Source of the DNA: DATBJJ01 sp036556425
GTDB lineage: Bacteria; Acidobacteriota; Vicinamibacteria; Vicinamibacterales; 2-12-FULL-66-21
DNA length: 64,000 nt
Reading direction: 5' to 3'
NCBI GenBank assembly: GCA_036556425.1
Contig: DATBJJ010000048.1
Location: 79,872-143,871 of the forward strand
Shown: one piece after another, positions 39,374-47,569 of the stretch
How the letters are laid out: each line of letters starts with the position of its first letter
How positions within the stretch are numbered: the first letter of the stretch is position 1
Notes under the pieces: generated by a model
The model's input: the letters and a program-made list of their open reading frames with translations, nothing else
Databases searched by the model: none
What the model was told of the DNA's origin: nothing
Position numbers and translations under genes: made by a program

Positions 39374-40962
39374 GTGCGCGTGCGTTCCACGGGACGCCTA
39401 TCGTCTCCAGGCTCCGGCGCCGGAAGATCCGTGGCGACGATCTCGCCCGCGAACTCCGTCGTTTCCGCCGGCGCAACGGCCGCCGCGGCCGCCGGCCGCG
39501 CGCGCCTGATCTTGGCCAACACGGCGAGCTCCTCGGGCTTCAGGAATCCACCAACCCACAGTCCCGCGATCATCACGGCCACGACCGTCGCTCCGCGAAC
39601 GATCACGCCGACGATCGGATGCATCGCTGGCAGCGCGATGCCAGCGGCGAACGCTGCCCCGGCCGCGACGACGACGACCGCGAGGCGGCCCCATTCGTAG
39701 GCGACCGGATAGAACCGCTGAGAAAACGTAAACGCCAGCGCTGCCTGCGTCGCGTACGCGATCCCGTTCGCGTACGCCGCGCCCATGATGCCGTAGCGCG
39801 GAATCAGCGCAACGTTCAACCCGATGTTTGCCGCCGCCGCAACGGCCGTTGCGACCGGATAGTACCGCGTCTTTCGCGTGATGTTCAGGCCGATCGACGT
39901 CATCAAGTAGATGCCCTGAAAGAACACGCCGAGCGACGTCCACGCGACCACACCCGCGGCGGACGTGTATTGTCCGTGCGTGACCACCTCGAGGAGGTCC
40001 GCCGCGATCGCCGAGAGGCCCGCCGTCATCAGCGCCAGCGTCGCGACGCCGTATGTCGTCACCGCACTGAAGACGCGCTGCGCGTCCGGCTCCCGCACGG
40101 TCGCGTAGTAGAACGGCGCCCACGCGTACTCGAAGGCCGCGAGAAACACCTTTTGAATCAGGCCGACGCTGACGCCCATCGCGTAAAGGCCGATGTCGGC
40201 GAGCGGAACGATCGAACGTCCGCTCGAATCCTTCAAGACGCTCATCACGAACTTGTCGCCTACCGCGATCACCTGCTGCGCGAAGCCGTGCGGCACGCGC
40301 GGCAACCCGAAGGCGAGCGCCTCTCGCAGCGTCGTCATGGAGATCGCCGGACGGATCAGCGCCGCGAACGACGGGAACATCACCGCGAGCATGACGATCG
40401 TCACCACGAGGTCGGCGACGACGACCCCCATCACGCCATACGAGAAGAGGACCACCAGCGCAAGCCGCAGCACGAGTGTGGCCGCGGATCGTGAGAACGC
40501 GAGTATGCTGAACTCCCGCGCGCGCTTCTCCATCCGCAGCACGTGAAAGGGAATGAACGTGAACCCGATCGCGAACGTGTTGAGCAGCACGAGCTGCAGC
40601 GCGAGGACAGAGCCGGGCGTGCCGAGCCACTCGGCGAGCCGCGGCGCCGCGATTGCCGACGCGATCAGGAGCAGGCCATTCGTGCCCAGCAGGAAAAAGA
40701 AGAGCGTGCTCGCGAGACGCTGCCGCGCGCGATCGTCGGGGCAGTCGTACCAGAACCGCATGAACGATCCATCGACGCCCCACCGGAAGAAGAGCTTCGT
40801 GATCGCTTCCACGCTGCCGAGGAGCGCGAGCACGCCGTAGTCCTCCCTCGAGAGGTACTGGACGTACACGCCGAGGAGGAGAAAGTTGACGAGCTGAATG
40901 GCGACGTCGCCGAGCCCGTAGATTGCGAGATTCTTCGAGAGCTCTCGGATCTTCTGGAACAA
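39370..40962 (-). CDS. Wzx-like polysaccharide flippase (MATE/MOP superfamily)
   Basis: A 530-residue protein with 12-14 membrane helices. The N-terminus IYGLGDVAIQLVNFLLLGVY with YLSREDYGVLALLGSV is typical of oligosaccharide flippases; later repeats such as NIGLNVALIPRYGIMGAAYA also match the family. It would move a lipid-linked repeat unit across the inner membrane for assembly outside. A 65-residue hydrophilic tail rich in Ala, Glu and Pro ends the protein. The flippase lies in the unit led by the STN-domain gene. No obvious Wzy polymerase or ABC exporter is recognised nearby; one of the several GT-C-like proteins could be a polymerase instead. Confidence 0.87.
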   Translation of the reverse strand: MFQKIRELSKNLAIYGLGDVAIQLVNFLLLGVYVQYLSREDYGVLALLGSVEAITKLFFRWGVDGSFMRFWYDCPDDRARQRLASTLFFFLLGTNGLLLIASAIAAPRLAEWLGTPGSVLALQLVLLNTFAIGFTFIPFHVLRMEKRAREFSILAFSRSAATLVLRLALVVLFSYGVMGVVVADLVVTIVMLAVMFPSFAALIRPAISMTTLREALAFGLPRVPHGFAQQVIAVGDKFVMSVLKDSSGRSIVPLADIGLYAMGVSVGLIQKVFLAAFEYAWAPFYYATVREPDAQRVFSAVTTYGVATLALMTAGLSAIAADLLEVVTHGQYTSAAGVVAWTSLGVFFQGIYLMTSIGLNITRKTRYYPVATAVAAAANIGLNVALIPRYGIMGAAYANGIAYATQAALAFTFSQRFYPVAYEWGRLAVVVVAAGAAFAAGIALPAMHPIVGVIVRGATVVAVMIAGLWVGGFLKPEELAVLAKIRRARPAAAAAVAPAETTEFAGEIVATDLPAPEPGDDRRPVERTRT

Positions 40963-40965
40963 TGC

Positions 40966-41676
40966 TCAGGCTTTCCGGAACGTCAGCAGGTTCAGGAAGC
41001 ACCACCCGGGAACGGGCAGGAGACGCGTGAGCCAGCGGTGCAGGGGAAGCAGTTGCCGCGGATGGCGCCGAATCAGGCGCGTGAGGATCGGAACGGTTGG
41101 AAAGATTCCACGCCGATCGACGAGCTCGAAGCCGGCGCGCTTTGCCATCCGGATGTACTCGTCGGCCGGACGATCGCCGGGATGCTTCGATTCGGATGCC
41201 GTTCGAATCAGCCGTCCCGCCAAGAGGAAGTGCACGCGCGACTGCAAGTGTGCGAGATTCGGGACCGACACGAGGACTTCGCCGCGCGGCGCGAGCACGC
41301 GGCGAAGCTCGGCGAGCGCCTTCGGCTGCTCGTCGAACGTCAAGTGCTCGAGGACGTCCAAGCACAGCGCGCGATCGAACGTTCCATCGGCGTAGGGCAG
41401 CGACGTCAGGGAACCGAGCCGCACCCGATCCGACGAATAGTTGGGATCGATGCCCTCGATCTTCAGCCGATCCGCGTACTCCGCGACGAGAACACCCTCG
41501 CCGCATCCGGCGTCGAGGACGCGCGTCGACGCGCCGAGGCCGTTCAACCAGTTTCGAACGGCTTCGAGCTTTGCAAGATATGTCGGGTAGTAGTCCCAGG
41601 AAGGATCGGGCTCGCGATGGTACTCGCCTCGCGCGGCGTACTCGCCACGGCGCACCACCGGCGGGCTCGCGCTCAT
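40966..41676 (-). CDS. Class I SAM-dependent methyltransferase
   Basis: A 236-residue enzyme with VLDAGCGEGVLVAEYA (motif I), IEGIDPNYSSDRV, LPYADGTFDRALCLDVLEHL and RVLAPRGEVLVSVPN. It belongs to the Methyltransf_11/23 group. The C-terminal part has a hydrophobic segment (about 210-232, LLPVPGWCFLNLLTF) that may touch the membrane. It ends 3 bases before the flippase gene starts, in the unit led by the STN-domain gene. Likely acceptor: a lipid-linked sugar, by context only. Confidence 0.83.
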   Translation of the reverse strand: MSASPPVVRRGEYAARGEYHREPDPSWDYYPTYLAKLEAVRNWLNGLGASTRVLDAGCGEGVLVAEYADRLKIEGIDPNYSSDRVRLGSLTSLPYADGTFDRALCLDVLEHLTFDEQPKALAELRRVLAPRGEVLVSVPNLAHLQSRVHFLLAGRLIRTASESKHPGDRPADEYIRMAKRAGFELVDRRGIFPTVPILTRLIRRHPRQLLPLHRWLTRLLPVPGWCFLNLLTFRKA

Positions 41677-41694
41677 GATCTAGGCGATTCTAGC

Positions 41695-42378
41695 CTACCG
41701 CACGCCTCCACCAGGCCCACCGCCGGGTCCACCGCCCGATCCGGGAACGCCAGGCGGACGCGTGGCGCCGGGCGGCAGCTGATACGGGGGCTGATACGGA
41801 TTGCCTGGAATCGGCGGCGGCGTCGGCAGCTGGCCGGGACGCGTGAGCGTCGGCTGCTGCTGGCCCGGCTGCATCGGCGGCTGACCGGGGAACGGCTGCG
41901 GCGGCTGCGGCAGCGCGGCCCCAGGCGGCATGATCGGATTCGGCTCGTTGTCGTCGTCGACGATGTTCGGCATCACGACCTGCGGCTGCGGCCGGTTCTG
42001 AAACGGAGCCGGCGCGGCGGAGACCGTTGGCGCCTTGCTCGCAGGCATGATCAGGATTCGGTCGTACGTCGAGGCGCCCGTCGTTCCCGAGCGCGGCTTC
42101 GCGATGTAGCCGCTGGCGCCGCGCAGCAGCGTCTCGAGCGCGCGGCCCTCGGCGACGTCGGTGAGCTCGAGCGTCACGGGCGGTCCAATCACGCGCTCGG
42201 CGCCGACGATCGTCGTCTGGCCGATGCGGCTCCATTCGTCGAGGATCTGTTTGATCGTGACGTCCTGCGCGACGAGCGTCACGCGGCCATTCGCGATCGA
42301 CAAGCGGAGCTCTCCGGCGCGCGCCGTGGAAGGCACCGCCAGAAGAACTGCGAAGGCTGCGCAGCCGAGCCACTTCAT
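41695..42378 (-). CDS. Secreted STN-domain protein with a proline/glycine-rich tail
   Basis: A 227-residue protein. A signal peptide (about 1-21, MKWLGCAAFAVLLAVPSTARA) is followed by an STN/secretin short N-terminal domain (about 24-90: VTLVAQDVTIKQILDEW, GPPVTLELTDVAEGRALETL). The remaining 130 residues are low-complexity Pro, Gln and Gly (QPPQPFPGQPPMQPGQQQP, GGGPGGGPGGGV). It has no secretin barrel or TonB plug, so the domain stands alone in the periplasm. The start is the ATG at 42378 with AGGAG 8 bases before it; an in-frame TTG two codons earlier is less likely. It is the first gene of the unit with methyltransferase, flippase, GT-C and radical SAM genes. Function unknown. Confidence 0.78.
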   Translation of the reverse strand: MKWLGCAAFAVLLAVPSTARAGELRLSIANGRVTLVAQDVTIKQILDEWSRIGQTTIVGAERVIGPPVTLELTDVAEGRALETLLRGASGYIAKPRSGTTGASTYDRILIMPASKAPTVSAAPAPFQNRPQPQVVMPNIVDDDNEPNPIMPPGAALPQPPQPFPGQPPMQPGQQQPTLTRPGQLPTPPPIPGNPYQPPYQLPPGATRPPGVPGSGGGPGGGPGGGVR

Positions 42379-42396
42379 AATCAAAACTCCTGAATC

Positions 42397-42412
42397 CTGA
42401 ATATTCAGTATA
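42397..42412 (-). promoter_or_regulatory. Candidate promoter and palindromic operator of the STN operon
   Basis: On the minus strand TATACT (42412-42407) is a good -10 box, about 29 bases before the ATG at 42378. A perfect 12-base palindrome, CTGAATATTCAG (42397-42408), covers the expected start point. The patch is AT-rich in a GC-rich genome. No -35 is visible, which would fit an activator- or repressor-controlled promoter. Confidence 0.45.
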
Positions 42413-42474
42413 CGCCTGTACGACGGGCGGGCGAGCGCGGCAGTTGGGAAATCTGGCGTCGAAATGCTTGTCGC

Positions 42475-42493
42475 GTCCGGCTTTAGCCGGACC
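42475..42493. repeat. REP-like hairpin after the radical SAM gene
   Basis: GTCCGGC (42475-42481) pairs with GCCGGAC (42486-42492) around a TTTA loop, touching the TAA stop (42496-42494) of the minus-strand gene. The same arms occur at 9830-9853. It may end the long minus-strand unit that arrives here, though there is no T tract. The rest of 42413-42474 holds nothing I can support. Confidence 0.55.
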
Positions 42494-43459
42494 TTACAGC
42501 AGTTTCGTCACCCAGAGCGGGGAGTCTTTGCGCGGAAGATCGCATGAACGGCAGATGTCCGGCCCGCCGCTCTCGAGGTGCTGGCGGCGCGCATGCCGAT
42601 ACGGCTCGGCGTTCCAGATCTGCTGGATCGACGACGTGTTCAGATCGCCGAGCACGGTGCGCCCGTCGAAGTCGGCGCAGCAGAGCGAGACGCGTCCGTC
42701 CCACAGCACGGTGAAGGTCAACCAGGGTCGATAGCACGGATAGTTGACGTCCGACTTGTCGTGGAGCGTGCCCGCCCAGTTGTGGAGGTCGGTGACGTGA
42801 ATCTTGTCCGCGATCGACTTCCAGTGCTCGATGAACGCCTGCTCGTCGGCGGAGTTGTTCTGGCGAACGAACGACAGAATCAGCTTCGGCCGCCGCTTGC
42901 CGAGCTCGGCTCGGATCCGCACCAGCCGCTCGATGTTCGCGATGACTTTGTCGTACTTCAATCCGATGCGCGTGGACTCGAAGACCTCCCGGCCGGAAGC
43001 ATCCACGCTGATGTTGATCGCGTCGAGCCCCGCCTCGATCATCCCTCGCGCGACGTCGTCGGTGATGAGCGATCCGTTGCTGATCATCCCGACTTCCTGA
43101 ATGCCCTTCTGCTTCGCGTAGCGAACTTTCTCGACGAGCTGACGATCGACGAACGGCTCGCCGTAGTTGTGCACGCGCACGTGCGTAATGCCGAGCGCCG
43201 CGCACTCGTCGACGATCTTGCGATACAGATCGAAGCTCATGATGCCCTGGCGGCGGTGCATCTCGTCGCGCGGGCAGAACACGCATTTCGCGTTGCAGAT
43301 GTTCGTGCTCTCGATTTGCACGATTTCCGGAAGGTGCGGCGCGCGATCGCGCCCCGCCGCGAGCATCAGCCGCCGGACGGGTTTGGCATGCCGCCGCAGC
43401 ATCGATTCCGCCGCGCGCCGCGCGCGTGTCCGAGCGTTGAGGCCGTGGCCTGAAGGCAT
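42494..43459 (-). CDS. Radical SAM protein with SPASM-like C-terminus
   Basis: A 321-residue enzyme with a 4Fe-4S motif C55-x3-C59-x2-C62 (CNAKCVFC), then VHNYGEPFVDRQLVEKV (GGE-like motif, here YGEP), NISVDASGREVFEST and a C-terminal cysteine set (YPCYRPW, SLCCADFDG, GGPDICRSC) that can hold auxiliary clusters. The pattern resembles SPASM/twitch proteins of glycan and peptide paths. It is the last gene of the long minus-strand unit from 62.0 kb and ends at a hairpin. Substrate unknown. This is the third radical SAM gene of the locus and not a close duplicate of the one at 36412. Confidence 0.84.
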   Translation of the reverse strand: MPSGHGLNARTRARRAAESMLRRHAKPVRRLMLAAGRDRAPHLPEIVQIESTNICNAKCVFCPRDEMHRRQGIMSFDLYRKIVDECAALGITHVRVHNYGEPFVDRQLVEKVRYAKQKGIQEVGMISNGSLITDDVARGMIEAGLDAINISVDASGREVFESTRIGLKYDKVIANIERLVRIRAELGKRRPKLILSFVRQNNSADEQAFIEHWKSIADKIHVTDLHNWAGTLHDKSDVNYPCYRPWLTFTVLWDGRVSLCCADFDGRTVLGDLNTSSIQQIWNAEPYRHARRQHLESGGPDICRSCDLPRKDSPLWVTKLL

Positions 43460-43488
43460 CCTGTGAAGATCAGCTAGATTCCTGAGAG

Positions 43489-43525
43489 CCGCGAGATCCG
43501 CGTCAATCCGCGAGATCCGCGTCTA
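43489..43525. repeat. Second GCGGATC repeat array, at a stop codon
   Basis: CCGCGAGATCCGCGT occurs exactly twice (43489-43503 and 43508-43522). Read on the minus strand it begins right after the TAG stop (43525-43523) of the epimerase gene as ACGCGGATCTCGCGGAT, nearly the same as the sequence after the atpF TAG at 270-272. Confidence 0.75.
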
Positions 43526-44485
43526 CCGTTGCCGGAAATGATCGATCACGCGTTTCAGAATCTCTTCCAGCTCGACCGACGGCGAGTAGCCGACGAGCGC
43601 GCGCACCTTCGAAATATCCGGCACGCGCCGCGGCATGTCCTCGAACCCGGCTTCGTACGCCTGGTCGTAGGGGATCTTGACGATGTCCGACTGGCTGCCG
43701 GTCAGCTCCTTGATGCGCTCGGCGAGATCGCCGATCGTGATCTCGTGTCCGTTGCCGATGTTGAAGACCTGACCGACCGCGCGCGGCTCGTCGATCAAGG
43801 CTACCACAGCCCTCACGACGTCCCCGACGTAAGTGAAGCTGCGCGACTGCGCGCCGTCGCCGAAGACGGTGATCGGCTGGCCGGCAAGTGCCTGCCGCAC
43901 GAACGTCGGAATCACCATGCCGTACTGTCCGGTCTGGCGCGGACCGACCGTGTTGAAGAGGCGCACGATGATGATCGGCAGCTTGCGCTCCTTCCAGTAC
44001 GCAAGCGCGAGGAACTCGTCGATCAGCTTGCTGCACGCGTACGCCCACCGGTGCTTGTCGCTCGGTCCCAGGACGAGATCCGCGTCTTCCCGGAAGGGCA
44101 CGTTCACGCTCTTGCCGTAGACCTCGGACGTCGACGCGATCAACACGAGCTTGCGCTTCTTCGCCGCGTGCTTGAGGACGACTTCCGTTCCGTGCACGTT
44201 CGTCTCGATCGTGTGCACGGGCGCTTCGACGATCAGCTTCACGCCCACGGCCGCCGCCAGATGGACGACGACGTCGGAGCGATCGATCAGCTCGGCGAGG
44301 ACCGGCTCGTTCGTGACGGTGTCGATGGTGTAGTGGAACTTCGGATGCGACTTCAGATGGCTGATGTTCTCGATCGATCCGGTGGACAGATTGTCGAGCG
44401 CGAAGACTTCGTCGCCGCGCTCGAGCAGCGCTTCGGCGAGATGCGAGCCGACGAAGCCCGCTCCCCCGGTGATCAACACACGCAT
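43523..44485 (-). CDS. NAD-dependent sugar-nucleotide epimerase/dehydratase
   Basis: A 320-residue extended short-chain dehydrogenase. It has GGAGFVG (7-13) for NAD, VVVHLAAAVGVK, the catalytic STSEVYG region and Y149-x3-K153 (YACSK), and the sugar-nucleotide loop RLFNTVGPRQTGQYG. Likely reactions are UDP-glucose/UDP-glucuronate 4-epimerisation or decarboxylation; sequence by eye does not decide. The ATG at 44485 has GGAG 8 bases before it, better than an in-frame GTG at 44518 that overlaps the upstream stop. It should supply an activated sugar for the glycan. A GCGGATC repeat starts at its stop codon. Confidence 0.88.
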   Translation of the reverse strand: MRVLITGGAGFVGSHLAEALLERGDEVFALDNLSTGSIENISHLKSHPKFHYTIDTVTNEPVLAELIDRSDVVVHLAAAVGVKLIVEAPVHTIETNVHGTEVVLKHAAKKRKLVLIASTSEVYGKSVNVPFREDADLVLGPSDKHRWAYACSKLIDEFLALAYWKERKLPIIIVRLFNTVGPRQTGQYGMVIPTFVRQALAGQPITVFGDGAQSRSFTYVGDVVRAVVALIDEPRAVGQVFNIGNGHEITIGDLAERIKELTGSQSDIVKIPYDQAYEAGFEDMPRRVPDISKVRALVGYSPSVELEEILKRVIDHFRQR

Positions 44486-44514
44486 CTCGCTTGCTCCAGA
44501 CACTTCGGACGCGA

Positions 44515-46359
44515 TCACGCGCGCGCGGCTGCCGCGAGACGAACGATTGCGCCGGCCGCCCGCTCGGCCGCACGTCCGTCAGCGTGAATCTTGAAACGGG
44601 TCAGGAATGCCCGCCTGGCGAGCGCGAGCTCGCGGCGAAACTCCTCATCATACAGGATTCGGCCGAGCGCACGGGCCGTCTCGCCGGCGTCCGCGCCGTT
44701 CACGCCAGCCATGACGCCGGCGTCGACGAACGGCGTCAGATTGTTCGGAAGCCCGATCACGAGCGCCGGCACGTCGAGCACCGCGGCATCCAGCGCCACC
44801 GTGGAGTTGACGGTGACCACCGCGCGGCTGGCGCGGAGCAGCGGCGCGAGCGGCGCGGACGCGTCGAGCACGCGCACGTACGAGCGATTTGCCGCGAGCG
44901 TGGCATACACGTCGGGGGTCTCCGCCGGGTGCGTCTTGATCGCGACGCGCACGCCGTCGATCGATCCCGCCGCATCGAGAAACGGACCGAGAACGCGATG
45001 AGCCTCGCGATGCTTCGCCGTCACGAGCACGAGCGTTTCGCCCCCGCCCGCCATCGTCCGCGCGCGGTCGACGTCGCGGTCGGTCACGCGCTGAGCGCCA
45101 AGGGCAAGCGCGTCGAGGCGCGGGCTGCCGGTCACCTCGATCGCGTGATCCGGAAAATGTCCGCTGCTCTTCAGATGATGCGCGGCGTAGTCGTCGAAGA
45201 GGAGCGTGGCCGTCGGCGTCGGGAAGCCGCGATCGTCGGAATGCGCCGACGACGCGATCATCTCGTCCGGCGCGTGGAGATAGTTGAGCCAGTGGCGATA
45301 GATGAACCCGTGCTGGAGGCCGACTGACGCAATGCCGCGGCGGCGGCATTCGATCACCATCGCGCGGCCCCAGCCGCCCGCCTCGGCGTAGGTGACGGCC
45401 ACGCGCGGGCCGAGCGCGTCGAGCGCGGCGCCTGCTTCGTCCATCGCGCGCGCCGACCATGGCCATTGAAGCAGCGCGATGCCGGCGAGCTCTTCCTGCA
45501 CGATCGGCCAGCAATCAATCGCGCCGACCACGGCGCGCTGGCGGATGTCGGCGCTGTTCCACAGCGCGCGGCGCAATCGATGACGATCGCGCCACAGTTG
45601 GCGGGAGGGCGCCAAATCGCCGACGCCGCTGAACGCCTCGACTGGAGCGGCGGCGCCCGCGGACGTACCGGGCCGAAGCGGATGCCACCAGCGCCGGGCT
45701 CGAAAATTCTCGGCGGGCCCCACGCTCACGTACGCGATCTTATCGACGCCGAGCCGCTCCTCGAGCGCGTTCAGCACGGGACCGATGTACGCCTCTGCGC
45801 TGCCGTCGCCGACGTCCGCGTTCCAGAACGCGCGGTGCACGAACGCCAAGGCATCGACGCCGCGGCGGTCGCCGCGCGCTTGCTTTCCGCGCAGCCTCGA
45901 GGCCATCGCCGCCGCGTGGAGCGCCGAGGCTCTCGCGTCGAGCGCGGCGACAGCGACCGGTGCGGACCGGCCGAATCCCGTCGGACCGCGGTAATCGATC
46001 TTTCGCGCCGCGGCGATCTGCGGGGCAACGCCTCGAACGATCCGTCCGCCGCGAACGAGCTCCAGCGACGACGGCCGCTCGCGATCGATGAGCGCGTCGA
46101 GCGCCGCGATCGTTTGAAGAAGCCCGAGCACGACCTGCTGTTTGTGCAGATAGATCTCCGCGAACCACCACAAGGAATCGCCGCGATACGTGAAGCGATC
46201 GCGGAAGCTGTGGCCGTCGACGCGTGCGTGACGGAGAGCCTTGATCCACTGAATCGCGGCTTCGGTCGTTCGTTCTTCGGTGGAGGCGTCGAGATACGTA
46301 TCGAGCTGCGCTTCGCGGCGGCCGGCGCCGCTGCCGAGAGTAAGAACGCCGTCGATCAT
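44515..46359 (-). CDS. Unassigned large cytosolic protein, possibly GT-B-like surface glycan enzyme
   Basis: A 614-residue protein that I do not firmly recognise. The first part contains FTYRGDSLWWFAEIYLHKQQ, a pattern I associate with a few surface-carbohydrate proteins. The second half has two Rossmann-like parts: RGIASVGLQHGFIYRHWLNY, then VTGSPRLDALALG and VTAKHREAHRVLGPFLDAAG, VAIKTHPAETPDVYATLAAN and VVTVNSTVALDAAVLDVPAL. This order (a QHG loop, a KxHP motif and a late S-T-x-x-D/E loop) recalls GT-B enzymes such as CDP-glycerol or capsule transferases. The start at 46359 overlaps the GT9 stop as ATGA; a much longer frame upstream is rejected. No membrane segment is seen. Confidence 0.65.
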   Translation of the reverse strand: MIDGVLTLGSGAGRREAQLDTYLDASTEERTTEAAIQWIKALRHARVDGHSFRDRFTYRGDSLWWFAEIYLHKQQVVLGLLQTIAALDALIDRERPSSLELVRGGRIVRGVAPQIAAARKIDYRGPTGFGRSAPVAVAALDARASALHAAAMASRLRGKQARGDRRGVDALAFVHRAFWNADVGDGSAEAYIGPVLNALEERLGVDKIAYVSVGPAENFRARRWWHPLRPGTSAGAAAPVEAFSGVGDLAPSRQLWRDRHRLRRALWNSADIRQRAVVGAIDCWPIVQEELAGIALLQWPWSARAMDEAGAALDALGPRVAVTYAEAGGWGRAMVIECRRRGIASVGLQHGFIYRHWLNYLHAPDEMIASSAHSDDRGFPTPTATLLFDDYAAHHLKSSGHFPDHAIEVTGSPRLDALALGAQRVTDRDVDRARTMAGGGETLVLVTAKHREAHRVLGPFLDAAGSIDGVRVAIKTHPAETPDVYATLAANRSYVRVLDASAPLAPLLRASRAVVTVNSTVALDAAVLDVPALVIGLPNNLTPFVDAGVMAGVNGADAGETARALGRILYDEEFRRELALARRAFLTRFKIHADGRAAERAAGAIVRLAAAARA

Positions 46360-47537
46360 GTACGGCCGGCTCGCGGACGGCGAGCCGCCGAGGCGTCCAG
46401 CACCGCGATCGCGGCGTCGTACACATCGCTCGCGGCGACATGCACGAGGCAATCCGGGGTGTGCCCGGCGCAGCGCGCCGGCGGACGACGGATGCGGTTG
46501 CAGGGACTGCACGGAAGATCGACACGGACGACGCGATCGAGAGGACCGCGGGTCGCGTAGCGCGCGGGATCGGACGGTCCGAACACCGCGACCACCGGCG
46601 TTCCGACGGCGGACGCCAGATGCATCGGACCGGTGTCGCCGGTGATCAGAAGGTCGATCCGCGCGAGGAGCGCCGCCGACGCGAGAAGATTCTCGTCGTC
46701 TGCGGCGATGACGGATCTCGGATGGAGCGCTCGCACGAGGGCGTCGATCAGCGGTCGATCTGCGGCGCTGCCCGTAGCGACGATCGCCGCGCCGCGCGCG
46801 TCCGCGAGCCTTGCAGCGACCTCCGCGAAGCGCGACGGCTCCCATTGCTTGATCGCGCGTCCGCCGCTCACGTGAACGCCGACGATTGGCCGGCCTTGCG
46901 CTGGGCGGAGGCGCGCGGCCGCGGCAGCCAGCGCCGCGTCGGGGATCACGAGGAGAGGGCGCGCGGAATCCGCAGGTCTTCGCCCGAATGCGGCCGCCAC
47001 CAGCCGTCGCGCGTTGAGCGCAGTGTGTGACGACGGATCGTAGTCGAGCGCGACGTCGAGTACTGGGCTGCCGCCGCCGCTCGACCAGCCGACGGTTCGA
47101 GCCGCACCCGATGCGGCAAGCACGAGATTGCTCCGCACGTCCGGCTCGAAGTTGATGCCCAGGTCGTAGCCGCGATCGCGCCACGACCACGCCGTCCGCG
47201 CGAGCGCGGCGGTTCCATGGCCTTTGCGTTCCCGCGCGAGCCACTCCGCGTCGAGCGTTTCGACCGCGTCGACGTTCGTCACCGCGCGCGCGATGTCGGC
47301 GTTCCAACTTCCCACGACGAGATCGATTCGCGCCGCCGGCGCGAGGGTGCGGACGTCGCGGATGGCCTCGAGCGCCATGACGAGATCGCCGATGCGCTCG
47401 AGCCGCAGCAGGAGGATGCGCCGTGGCTCGGCGGCGGCTCGGCGCGGCCACACCCGCCGCGGCGCCGACGCGACGGCAAGCGCGGCATCGGCCGCCCGGA
47501 CGAGCCAGCGCTCGCGTCTATCGAGGATCTGGAGCAT
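46356..47537 (-). CDS. Glycosyltransferase family 9 (heptosyltransferase-like)
   Basis: A 393-residue GT-B enzyme of the ADP-heptose:LPS heptosyltransferase family. It shows ILLLRLERIGDLVMALEAIR (with the conserved D), VGVHVSGGRAIKQWEPSRFA, and the late motif LITGDTGPMHLASAVGTPVV with VFGPSDP. GT9 enzymes add sugars to LPS core or related lipid-linked glycans in the cytoplasm. The ATG at 47537 is used; TTG 47546 and GTG 47543 are in frame just upstream. The stop overlaps the next gene as ATGA. A cysteine-containing block (LPCSPCNRI, RCAGHTPDCL) near the end is common in this family. Confidence 0.9.
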   Translation of the reverse strand: MLQILDRRERWLVRAADAALAVASAPRRVWPRRAAAEPRRILLLRLERIGDLVMALEAIRDVRTLAPAARIDLVVGSWNADIARAVTNVDAVETLDAEWLARERKGHGTAALARTAWSWRDRGYDLGINFEPDVRSNLVLAASGAARTVGWSSGGGSPVLDVALDYDPSSHTALNARRLVAAAFGRRPADSARPLLVIPDAALAAAAARLRPAQGRPIVGVHVSGGRAIKQWEPSRFAEVAARLADARGAAIVATGSAADRPLIDALVRALHPRSVIAADDENLLASAALLARIDLLITGDTGPMHLASAVGTPVVAVFGPSDPARYATRGPLDRVVRVDLPCSPCNRIRRPPARCAGHTPDCLVHVAASDVYDAAIAVLDASAARRPRAGRT

Positions 47538-47569
47538 TCCCACCAATCAACACATCAGGCAACGGCAGC

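Noticed and set aside
46360..47451. N-terminal extension that would make the 46359 gene a 978-residue protein
   Set aside because: The added part is an Arg-rich shadow of the GT9 gene; the ATG at 46359 overlaps the GT9 stop in the normal ATGA way.
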